The translations under genes and the position numbers were made by a program. Shown here piece after piece: positions 1-4,966 of a DNA stretch of 5,092 bases (positions are counted from its first letter, which is position 1; every line of letters begins with the position of its first letter). Location: assembly GCA_002509325.1 (NCBI GenBank), contig DADO01000057.1:11534-16625 (forward strand), in the 5' to 3' direction. The notes below the pieces were generated by a model that worked only from the letters and a program-made list of their open reading frames with translations, had not been told where the DNA came from and did not search any database. This DNA is from Methanosarcina sp. UBA402 (GTDB lineage Archaea > Halobacteriota > Methanosarcinia > Methanosarcinales > Methanosarcinaceae).

Positions 1-55
1 ACTTTCTATAACTATATTTCTCATGACACTTTTTCTATAACTATATTCTCATGAC
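1..55. repeat. 27/28-bp tandem direct repeat, two copies
   Basis: Two adjacent near-identical units occupy 1-27 and 28-55. Each reads as T-rich DNA followed by TTTCTATAACTATAT and then TCTCATGAC. They differ only by one or two T residues in homopolymer runs. A much shorter echo (ACA, T run, CCTGACC) follows at 56-72. The 10-mer TTTCTATAAC recurs at 394-403, just after the tRNA. The array touches the window edge, so more copies may lie to the left. Function is unknown. It could be the end of a repetitive or insertion element, or a duplicated T-rich terminator for a gene outside the window. Confidence 0.85.
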
Positions 56-245
56 ACATTTTTTTCCTGACCCCGTTTTTAGAATGCATTGGCTAAATTA
101 GAAAGCCTTTTTAGATTCAGGTTTTAGAAAAGTTTTTTCAATAAGTTGCGTCATACCTATAAAAGGCAATATAAATTTTTGTTGGCAGTTCTTACATAAA
201 AGCTTATCTGGTTAATAGGCTACCCTCGAAGGTCCCACTAGGGAC

Positions 246-256
246 AGATATATATA
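246..256 (+). promoter_or_regulatory. Probable TATA box of the tRNA-Glu gene
   Basis: The string ATATATATA at 248-256, preceded by purine-rich GGGACAG, fits an archaeal BRE/TATA element. With the usual spacing of about 25 bases, transcription would begin near 277-282, giving a leader of roughly 15-20 nucleotides before the mature 5' end at 298. A short perfect dyad, GTCCC-ACTA-GGGAC (232-245), abuts it on the upstream side. Assignment rests on composition and spacing only. Confidence 0.55.
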
Positions 257-297
257 CTACTAACATCTATTGAAGGTTTCGCTGTGAGATGCAATGT

Positions 298-375
298 GCT
301 CCGGTAGTGTAGCCCGGCCAATCATTCCGGCCTTTCGAGCCGAAGACTCGGGTTCGAATCCCGGCCGGAGCACCA
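298..375 (+). tRNA. tRNA-Glu (anticodon UUC), CCA encoded
   Basis: The acceptor stem GCTCCGG (298-304) pairs perfectly with CCGGAGC (365-371), followed by discriminator A372 and an encoded CCA at 373-375. The T arm is TCGGG-TTCGAAT-CCCGG with the canonical TTCGAAT loop. The anticodon loop CTTTCGA (332-338) closes on a CGGC/GCCG stem and presents T334-T335-C336, so the anticodon is UUC and the amino acid is glutamate. The D arm is weak (G-U, U-A and G-C pairs only). The outermost anticodon-stem pair is a C-A mismatch. The gene stands alone, with a TATA-like box upstream and T-rich DNA downstream. I see no second copy of its 3' end in the window that would mark an integrated element. Confidence 0.96.
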
Positions 376-389
376 AATTCTTACATCGA

Positions 390-437
390 TTTCTTTCTAT
401 AACGATCCTCTTTCGATCCTCTTTCTATAGTGTTTTT
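390..437 (+). terminator. T-rich tract with an 11-bp tandem duplication after tRNA-Glu
   Basis: Beginning 15 bases past the CCA there is a run of pyrimidine-rich segments (TTTCTTTCTAT, CCTCTTTC, CCTCTTTCTATAG, GTTTTTACT). Archaeal RNA polymerase commonly terminates at such T clusters without a hairpin, so this is the likely tRNA terminator. The unit CGATCCTCTTT is present twice in perfect tandem (403-413 and 414-424), and TTTCTATA flanks the duplication on both sides (394-401 and 422-429). Confidence 0.5.
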
Positions 438-520
438 ACTAAAGTGTGAATAATAGATTTTCAAGCTCCGCTGCTGATTTATTGAGCTTTTCAAGCAATC
501 AACTTTTCTTAACTCATTCT

Positions 521-1423
521 TTAACGCTTTTTCAGGATAAGAGAATGGAATTCTTTTATTTCTCGGATTTTTTCTAGATTTTGTTCTTCGTCAAGCAGAC
601 CTGCTGTGTTGATGGACTCGAGCGCAGCTTTTGCGGCAAAACAAGCTCCTTTCAGGCCCCGCTCTAGAGTAAGCACACGGATCGTTTCAAGAGACCACGC
701 GATCTGGACGAGTATGTTTTTCAGGCCGTGTTGAGAAACCGCAGTACCCAGGTTTTCAAGTGCCTCAATTACGGCCCTTGTGTGGGGCTCGCTATTCTCC
801 CTTACAGCGGCATTACCCAGGTCTTCAAGAATGACTGCAGCTTCCAGAGTACTGTTTTCGATTGCCTGTTCTGCCGAAGCAGCTCCTATCTCTCCTAGGA
901 ATCCTGCAGCAGCAATTCCGGATTCAGGAAGACCTTTCCCCATGGATTTCAGGGCTACCTGCATAAGGTAAGCTTCAGAAAGGCTTACCAGGGTTTCCAT
1001 TTTAATCCTTGAAAAATACTTCCCGCAGTTCCCAAGCGATTCGACTGCGCCTTTTGCTGCCGTATCCAGACCTTTTTCTGCAAACTCCAGGGCAAGGCTC
1101 CCAACAATGGATAAAGTTTTTATGGCAAGCGGCTCCCGCTTCTGACTGGCAGCCTCAAGAGTTATATCCCCAAGAACACGACCTGAAGCCGCACATGCCT
1201 GCTCCATTTTCGTTTCAGCAGCTGCCCTGGCTATATCCCCTATCGAAATAATGAGTGCTTTTATATCCAGCTCGTTTTCAGCATCGGCTTCCTGGTGAAT
1301 CAACTGGAATGCAAAATCCCTGAGTTTATCAATGGCTTCTACTGTGCCTCTTAGATCCCCATTATATGCATTTTTGAGCCCGTCTTCGATAGACCTGACT
1401 TCATCAAGCTCATTTTCATTCAC
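521..1423 (-). CDS. Helical-repeat protein with 23-residue period, function unknown
   Basis: This is a 300-residue protein, predicted all-alpha, cytoplasmic, with no signal peptide or membrane segment. Residues about 55-275 form a solenoid-like array: a Leu/Ile/Val followed mostly by Gly recurs at 61-62, 84-85, 107-108, 130-131, 153-154, 176-177, 202-203, 225-226, 248-249 and 271-272. Every step is exactly 23 except one of 26 between 176 and 202. Typical units read A..SLG.IG..AAE.GLE.A, rich in Ala, Leu, Glu and Gly. The N-terminal 50 residues and the basic end (LILKKR) lie outside the array. The start is GTG at 1421-1423: an in-frame TGA lies ten codons upstream (1444-1446) and the next Met is residue 73. 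A GAGGGG stretch lies 14 bases before the GTG, rather far for an SD. HEAT/armadillo-like scaffolds come to mind, but I do not recognise the family. The gene is convergent with the tRNA and transcribed singly. Confidence 0.85.
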   Translation of the reverse strand: MNENELDEVRSIEDGLKNAYNGDLRGTVEAIDKLRDFAFQLIHQEADAENELDIKALIISIGDIARAAAETKMEQACAASGRVLGDITLEAASQKREPLAIKTLSIVGSLALEFAEKGLDTAAKGAVESLGNCGKYFSRIKMETLVSLSEAYLMQVALKSMGKGLPESGIAAAGFLGEIGAASAEQAIENSTLEAAVILEDLGNAAVRENSEPHTRAVIEALENLGTAVSQHGLKNILVQIAWSLETIRVLTLERGLKGACFAAKAALESINTAGLLDEEQNLEKIREIKEFHSLILKKR

Positions 1424-1562
1424 TGACAGTATACCGACCCCTCAATAGTCCTTATCAATCCTATGTCCTCACTCCAGATTAGTTTTCTTATCGAAAGCAG
1501 CGTCTGTTCCCTTCATGCCTGCACTTTACCTGTAATCCTTTGCAGTGCCTTGCCTTTCAGCT

Positions 1563-1584
1563 TCTTGTATAGTACTATACAAGA
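1563..1584. promoter_or_regulatory. Perfect 22-bp palindrome, candidate operator
   Basis: The half-site TCTTGTATAGT is followed immediately by its exact reverse complement, giving 22 bases of uninterrupted symmetry without a spacer. It is AT-rich and has no T run beside it, so it does not look like a terminator. It lies about 140 bp upstream of the GTG of the helical-repeat gene. On the minus strand, TATA-like strings occur further upstream at 1672-1679 (ATAAATAT) and about 1624-1630 (CTATATGG). If the latter is used, transcription would start near 1600 and the palindrome would sit just downstream of the start site, a classic place for a repressor dimer. I do not recognise the half-site. Confidence 0.6.
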
Positions 1585-1856
1585 CCCAGTGGCATTATGA
1601 AACCCATCTGGCTATCCATATCCATATAGATTAATTATGTCCTTACACTTGTAATTGCCCTTTGACAATCGATATTTATGAAACGGATGCCAAAAATATT
1701 GTTTTAATCGGAGGCATAAGTATCTTTTAGCCGCCCGGAGTCCTGCAGCCTGGATACAAGCTACTAACCTGATAATTTTACATCTGAGAGCCTGGTATCT
1801 GAATCGGTTACCAAAAATTCATAGAATAAAAGCAATTTATTACAAAACTAATTCAT

Positions 1857-1882
1857 TTTCGTTAGTGATTTTACTAACAAAA
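1857..1882. repeat. Inverted repeat TTTCGTTAGT / ACTAACAAAA
   Basis: GTTAGT (1861-1866) and ACTAAC (1873-1878) are perfect inverted arms separated by six bases. One mismatch later the symmetry continues with TTT/AAA, making 10-base arms with nine matches. It lies about 45 bp upstream of the TATA-like box at 1921-1935. It could be a regulator site for a plus-strand transcript or a chance dyad in AT-rich DNA. Confidence 0.4.
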
Positions 1883-1920
1883 GTGACTCATCAAAGGACT
1901 TAAATAGGATAGCACATTAT

Positions 1921-1935
1921 TAATTATATAAAAAA
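1921..1935 (+). promoter_or_regulatory. Orphan strong TATA-like box
   Basis: The string TAATTATATAAAAAA is close to the archaeal TATA consensus and stands out even in AT-rich surroundings. No gene of normal size follows on the plus strand. Within the expected transcript there is only a 14-codon frame (ATG at 1992-1994, stop at 2034-2036) preceded by AAGGAA. The box may drive a small RNA, be read in the other direction, or be fortuitous. Confidence 0.3.
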
Positions 1936-2111
1936 TTTAGTAAGGGTCAATATTGGGTAAAACTTGAAAGCTGAACTTTAACAAGGAAAAAATGGGTTAT
2001 TTATACAATTTACCTAAGTTAATCAGTTGTGCTTAATTCATAATAGTATTAAAAATCCATAAGTTATGCTAGAAATTTATTAAAAAGTATCAATTCATAA
2101 GTTGATGTAAG

Positions 2112-2190
2112 TTGGTAATTGATTGAGAGCCCTATTTGATGGCCCAGGGCTCCCAATCGGTGAAACCCCCTTTAAAGAATACCCCCAATA
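2112..2190. repeat. Hairpin-bearing repeat, copy A
   Basis: This is a diverged direct copy of 2247-2325. It begins GGT-ATTGATTGAGAGC, contains an inverted repeat of 13-base arms (2121-2133 with 2146-2158, twelve of thirteen matching, 12-base loop), then GTGAAACCCC, an A-rich stretch and a C run. In a plus-strand RNA the single mismatch is A-C; in a minus-strand RNA it becomes a G-U wobble. Both copies can be read as open frames on the minus strand, but small compensating indels shift the frame between them, which argues against a protein. Confidence 0.8.
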
Positions 2191-2199
2191 TTCTTCGTA

Positions 2200-2363
2200 T
2201 AGTCGTAAGAGAAACAATGCAGAGATCCAAATGGCTGTGATTGGTTTTGGTGATTGATTGAGAGCTCTTATATGATCCCTTGGAGCTCTCAACCTGTGAA
2301 ACCCCTTCAAAAAATCCCCATAAGCTATGCACAATATGCATTGTTGCGCTTCTCTTACAACTA
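2200..2363. mobile_element. Inverted-repeat-bounded segment of about 164 bp, MITE-like
   Basis: TAGTCGTAAGAG...AACAATGCA (2200-2221) is the inverse of TGCATTGTT...CTCTTACAACTA (2337-2363). The arms match over TGCATTGTT and then over 12 of 13 bases, with a five-base insertion in the right arm. They enclose hairpin repeat copy B. The size, terminal symmetry and lack of coding capacity resemble a miniature inverted-repeat element, but no target-site duplication is evident at the outer ends, so this remains a structural description. A single RNA crossing it could also fold into one long imperfect hairpin. Confidence 0.45.
2247..2325. repeat. Hairpin-bearing repeat, copy B
   Basis: This is the second copy of the 2112-2190 element, offset by 135-136 bases. 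The inverted repeat here is a perfect ten-base pair, TTGAGAGCTC (2258-2267) with GAGCTCTCAA (2283-2292), around a 15-base loop. Next come GTGAAACCCC and an A-rich, C-rich tail. Relative to copy A one stem pair has changed from C-G to T-A on both sides, so pairing is kept. Its tail, AAAAATCCCCATAAGCTATGC (2310-2330), has a loose echo at 2051-2069 left of copy A, hinting at a third decayed remnant. Confidence 0.8.
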
Positions 2364-2490
2364 CATCTTTCTAATGCTGAAATCGTATATATAATAAATT
2401 ACGCCAAATATTTAATCGCCTGCCGTTTTTGTCTTAAAGTGAAATTTTGTACAGGAGATGAATTTATACTATGCTTCAAAAATATAATCT

Positions 2491-2527
2491 GTCATTAAAA
2501 TATGCTGATATTAAATTTTTTAATGAC
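2491..2527. repeat. 10-bp inverted repeat GTCATTAAAA / TTTTAATGAC
   Basis: The arms at 2491-2500 and 2518-2527 are perfect complements around a 17-base AT-rich loop. On the minus strand the dyad is followed by AGATTATATTTTTG, so it could be a secondary, weak termination site beyond the main terminator of the acyl-CoA synthetase transcript. In such AT-rich DNA chance is a fair alternative. Confidence 0.35.
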
Positions 2528-2541
2528 TTTAAAATATAAAG

Positions 2542-2614
2542 CAAAGAATTAACGAATTGAAATTGAATGAAAAAAGGACAAAGAATTAACAACTCGAAAT
2601 TAAATTAAAAAGGT
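2542..2614. repeat. Two tandem 36/37-bp direct repeats
   Basis: Units at 2542-2578 and 2579-2614 share the first twelve bases exactly (CAAAGAATTAAC) and most of the remainder (GAAATT, an A run, GG). On the minus strand each unit starts with a T run. The right-hand unit supplies the T tract of the terminator at 2607-2633, so the duplication gives two successive T-rich tracts on the minus strand. Confidence 0.7.
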
Positions 2615-2633
2615 ATCGACCTTAACGGTCGAT
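2607..2633 (-). terminator. Intrinsic-type terminator of the acyl-CoA synthetase transcript
   Basis: On the minus strand a perfect seven-base stem, ATCGACC with GGTCGAT (2627-2633 and 2615-2621 on the given strand, five-base loop), is followed by ACC and then TTTTTAATTTAATTT. It lies about 120 bp past the stop codon at 2755-2757 and is in the right orientation for the synthetase operon. Between stop and hairpin lie two more small palindromes, CCCGGG (2640-2645) and GGTTAACC (2646-2653). Archaea rely mainly on T tracts, so the hairpin may help rather than decide. Confidence 0.6.
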
Positions 2634-2693
2634 GAAATCCCCGGGCGGTTAACCCTTTTAACATTTGATCAATTTCTGTTTTTAATTAGTTTC

Positions 2694-2790
2694 TGTTTTC
2701 ATCCTGTATTTAATGAATTACTATTTTCATCCTGCATTTAATGAATTACTATTTTCATCCTGTCTTTAATGAGTTACTGTTTTCATTCTG
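2694..2790. repeat. 28-bp tandem array, about 3.5 units, overlapping the synthetase 3' end
   Basis: Units lie at 2694-2721, 2722-2749 and 2750-2777, with a 13-base partial unit at 2778-2790. Each reads T(A/G)TTTTCATCCTG, then a short variable part, then TTTAATGA(A/G)TTAC. The units are directly contiguous with no spacers. The stop codon of the acyl-CoA synthetase (2755-2757) lies inside the third unit, so the last eleven residues of that protein (QNENSNSLKTG) come from repeat sequence. Because 28 is not a multiple of three, gain or loss of a unit inside the coding part would shift the frame. Confidence 0.9.
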
Positions 2791-4422
2791 TTTTTTAAGG
2801 AGTTCCACAGCCAGCTCCCTGAGTTTATACTTTTGGATCTTACCACTTGCTGTCAGAGGGTATTCATCCACGATGAAAATATGCTTTGGAACTTTATAAC
2901 GGGCGATCTTGCCTATAGCATAATCCCTTATGTCGGCTTCGATAAGGTCTGCGCCTTTTTCGAGAATTACAAAAGCCCCTACGAGTTCCCCGTATTTTTT
3001 GTCAGGGATTCCCACAACCTGGGCATCTTTGACTCCGGGCATGGTATGCAGGAATTCTTCAATTTCCCGTGGGTAGACATTTTCCCCTCCGCGGATGATC
3101 ATATCCTTAATCCTGCCTGTGATCCTGTAATAACCGTTCTCGTCGCAGGCCCCTAGATCCCCGCTATGCAGCCAGCCGTCTTCGTCAATTACCTTTCTCG
3201 TTTCTTCGGGCATTTTATAGTAGCCCTTCATAACATTGTATCCACGGCAACAGATTTCTCCAACGGTGTTTGGAGGTACAGGCTCATTGGTATCAGGGTC
3301 TACCACCCTGACCTCAACTCCCGGGAAACTTTTTCCTACAGTTTCGACCCTGAGCTCGACAGGATCGTCCACCGTGGTCTGAGTCATGCCAGGAGAGGCT
3401 TCAGTAAGCCCGTACACACTCGTAATCTGGTGGCAATGCATATCATTTACGACCTTTTTCATGGCTTCTATAGGACAGGTTGAACCAGCCATAATCCCTG
3501 TCCTGAGGGTAGAAAGGTCAAACATGTCAAACATTGGGTGCGTGTACTCAGCAATAAACATCGTAGGCACGCCGTAGAGAGCTGTACACTTTTCTTTCTG
3601 GACTGCTGCAAGCACAAGTAAAGGATCAAAAACTTCGAGCATAATAAGCGTTGCTCTGTGAGTCAGAATTGCCATAACTCCGAGTACGATCCCGAAGCAG
3701 TGAAATAGAGGCACAGGAAGGCAGAGCCGGTCTTCATGGGTAAATTTCTGGCGGTCGCCTATGGAGAGTCCGTTGTTCAGAATATTTTTGTTGGTCAGCA
3801 TGACCCCTTTCGGAAAACCTGTAGTCCCCGAAGTGTACTGCATATTAACAACATCATCCCCAACTACACTCGCCGTAACTTCCTTGAGCTCGTCGTCTGG
3901 ATAATGACCGCCAAGAAGCATAAGCTCATTGGTGTTGTACATGCCCCTGTGTTTTTCCTGGCCTATGTAAATTATACTCTTAAGGCATGGGAAGTTTTTG
4001 CTTTTCAGGCGCCCCCTTTCAGAGCTTTTGAGCTCAGGGACAAGCTCATTGACTACTTTAAGATAATCAACATCCCTGAAGCCGTCAATAAGTGCCAGGG
4101 CTTTCATATCGGACTGTTTTAATACGTATTCAATCTCATGGCTCTTGTAGGCAGTATTAACAGTAACAAGCACTGCTCCTATCTTTGCCGTGGCAAACAT
4201 GAAGGTAAGCCAATCAGGAACGTTTTTTGCCCAGATTCCTACATGGTCTCCTTTATTTATCCCAATAGCTAGCAGCCCTTTGGCAAGGTTATTGACTCTT
4301 TCGTTGAACTGTCCATAAGTAAAACGGAGATTTCGGTCCGGGTAAATGATAAACTCGTGGTCAGGATCTACAGCCACCTGTTTTTCAAAGTACTTACCGA
4401 GTGACTCTTCTATAAGATGCAT
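2755..4422 (-). CDS. AMP-forming acyl-CoA synthetase, ACSF2/FadD-like
   Basis: The protein has 555 residues, a normal length for the adenylate-forming (ANL) superfamily, and is predicted cytosolic. It should activate a carboxylic acid with ATP to an acyl-adenylate and transfer it to coenzyme A. Visible motifs in order: phosphate-binding loop TSGTTGFPKG (197-206), PLFHCFG (238-244), YGLTEASPG (337-345), SGD with Asp422 for the ribose, ITGRIKD (434-440) at the domain hinge, GGENVYP (445-451), and the C-terminal TASGKIQK with Lys528, the usual adenylation lysine. All key residues are present. The overall pattern resembles the medium- to long-chain ACSF2-like group rather than acetyl-CoA synthetase, but acyl specificity cannot be read here. 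The ATG at 4420-4422 follows AGGTGAGAGG (4431-4440), a good SD. The gene lies 100 bp downstream of a thioesterase gene on the same strand, probably one operon. The extreme C-terminus is encoded by tandem repeat DNA. Confidence 0.95.
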   Translation of the reverse strand: MHLIEESLGKYFEKQVAVDPDHEFIIYPDRNLRFTYGQFNERVNNLAKGLLAIGINKGDHVGIWAKNVPDWLTFMFATAKIGAVLVTVNTAYKSHEIEYVLKQSDMKALALIDGFRDVDYLKVVNELVPELKSSERGRLKSKNFPCLKSIIYIGQEKHRGMYNTNELMLLGGHYPDDELKEVTASVVGDDVVNMQYTSGTTGFPKGVMLTNKNILNNGLSIGDRQKFTHEDRLCLPVPLFHCFGIVLGVMAILTHRATLIMLEVFDPLLVLAAVQKEKCTALYGVPTMFIAEYTHPMFDMFDLSTLRTGIMAGSTCPIEAMKKVVNDMHCHQITSVYGLTEASPGMTQTTVDDPVELRVETVGKSFPGVEVRVVDPDTNEPVPPNTVGEICCRGYNVMKGYYKMPEETRKVIDEDGWLHSGDLGACDENGYYRITGRIKDMIIRGGENVYPREIEEFLHTMPGVKDAQVVGIPDKKYGELVGAFVILEKGADLIEADIRDYAIGKIARYKVPKHIFIVDEYPLTASGKIQKYKLRELAVELLKKQNENSNSLKTG

Positions 4423-4522
4423 AGTTTTAGCCTCTCACCTTTTATTATCTATATTTTAGAAACTGTTGGCTTACGAGCCGAGGTATTCTCCTTCAAAGCC
4501 CATTTGCGGGAGGCAAGTATAT

Positions 4523-4966
4523 TCAGATCGAGCAAGGAGAATCCGCATCAGTTTCATCAGAATCCAACGCAGGAAGCATATGCGCTTTCAGAACTTCCCG
4601 GATCGAATCAGGAAGGGAAATTGCCTTCTGGAGCTTGAAGTCGTAATAAACCAGTACTGCCTGGCCCCTGACCTTTAGCTCTCCTTCCTGCCAGGCCTCG
4701 TGCCCGACAGTAAAGGAACTGTTTCCTATCTTTGCAATAAAAGTTCTGATCTCCACTTCAGACCTGAAATACATCTGGCGCAGAAAATCAAATTCCGTCC
4801 TGACCAGAATAAGATGCCATACATCAGGGCTAAGGTCAAGGTCTGGTGAAAAAAGCCGGAATATAGGGTTTCTTCCAATTTCGAACCAGATTGGAAGGAC
4901 AGTGTTATTCACATGCCCAAGCCCGTCTATGTCCCCAAAGCGCGGACTAACAGTCATACTGAACAT
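4523..4966 (-). CDS. Hotdog-fold acyl-CoA thioesterase (4HBT/YbgC-like)
   Basis: This 147-residue protein fits the single-domain hotdog thioesterases. The N-terminal signature RFGDIDGLGHVNNTVLPIWFE (residues 9-29) matches the 4HBT/acyl-thioesterase pattern R.xDxDxxGHVNN followed by Glu. Asp12 aligns with the usual catalytic Asp, and His18, Asn20-Asn21 and Glu29 are the other conserved positions. The central helix and sheet follow (EVEIRTFIAKIGNSSFTVGHEA, RGQAVLVYYDF). The last 15 or so residues are acidic and look disordered. Such enzymes hydrolyse acyl-CoA, typically as cytosolic dimers or tetramers. ATG at 4964-4966 is preceded by AAGGGA about seven bases upstream; a second in-frame Met is residue 4. 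It is the first gene of the presumed two-gene transcription unit with the acyl-CoA synthetase, acting in the opposite chemical direction. The exact substrate is unknown. Confidence 0.9.
   Translation of the reverse strand: MFSMTVSPRFGDIDGLGHVNNTVLPIWFEIGRNPIFRLFSPDLDLSPDVWHLILVRTEFDFLRQMYFRSEVEIRTFIAKIGNSSFTVGHEAWQEGELKVRGQAVLVYYDFKLQKAISLPDSIREVLKAHMLPALDSDETDADSPCSI

Larger units (their letters stand above)
1..297. other. Non-coding leader region left of the tRNA
   Basis: No open frame of credible length is present on either strand. The contents are the direct repeat at 1-55, several T runs (58-66, 76-80, 108-113, 133-138) that could end transcription from a gene to the left, two TATA-like strings around 157-178 (CCTATAAAAGG and CAATATAAATTT), a small dyad at 232-245, and the likely tRNA promoter at 246-256. 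Nothing else is recognisable. Confidence 0.6.
1424..2754. other. 1.3-kb intergenic region rich in repeats and dyads
   Basis: No credible protein gene is seen on either strand. The short open frames present lack good starts or arise from the repeats. The part from 1424 to about 1860 is of mixed composition and contains the upstream region of the helical-repeat gene. The part from about 1800 to 2754 is very AT-rich. Its structured elements are listed separately: palindrome 1563-1584, dyad 1857-1882, TATA-like box 1921-1935, hairpin repeats 2112-2190 and 2247-2325, inverted repeats 2200-2363, dyad 2491-2527, direct repeats 2542-2614, terminator 2607-2633 and tandem array 2694-2790. The stretch 1600-1850 shows nothing I can name beyond AT-rich candidate promoter strings and a weak TGGTA-N11-TACCA dyad at 1793-1813. 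Confidence 0.7.

Noticed and set aside
298..375. tRNA-Glu as attachment site of an integrated element
   Set aside because: No duplicate of the tRNA 3' end and no integrase gene is visible in the window.
482..502. Bulged hairpin TTGAGCTT...AAGC-AA-TCAA followed by CTTTTCTT on the plus strand as a terminator
   Set aside because: The stem is short and interrupted, it lies over 100 bp past the tRNA and beyond a better T-rich tract, and it faces the wrong way for the minus-strand gene.
780..1251. Plus-strand frames opposite the helical-repeat gene
   Set aside because: These are antisense shadows of the Ala/Leu/Glu-rich minus-strand gene, without their own start signals or domain features.
1793..1813. 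NrpR-type nitrogen operator (GGTA...TACC)
   Set aside because: The arms TGGTA and TACCA are 11 bases apart, longer than the roughly six-base spacing known for NrpR sites, and no nitrogen gene is nearby.
2095..2341. Overlapping minus-strand open frames of 69-79 codons with internally repeated peptides (for example LKG...RALNQ twice)
   Set aside because: They exist because the hairpin repeat is duplicated. Two frames are open over the same bases, one starts with TTG, and compensating one-base indels put the middle of the repeat in different frames in the two copies. Conservation follows DNA, not protein.
2280..2498. Plus-strand frame of 72 codons
   Set aside because: It lies across the repeat and AT-rich DNA, has no convincing ribosome-binding site, and its residue composition is not protein-like.
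2722..2749. Tiny minus-strand frame MQDENSNSLNTG after the synthetase stop
   Set aside because: It arises simply because the tandem unit repeats the end of the synthetase gene. It has no ribosome-binding site of its own.
2694..2790. CRISPR array
   Set aside because: The 28-bp units are head-to-tail with no spacers between them and no cas gene is present.
2833..4122. Several plus-strand frames of 63-128 codons opposite the acyl-CoA synthetase
   Set aside because: They mirror a gene with all catalytic motifs intact on the minus strand and show no motifs of their own.
4417..4678. Plus-strand frames of 70-73 codons near the thioesterase 3' end
   Set aside because: They overlap the thioesterase coding sequence antisense and lack start signals or recognisable features.
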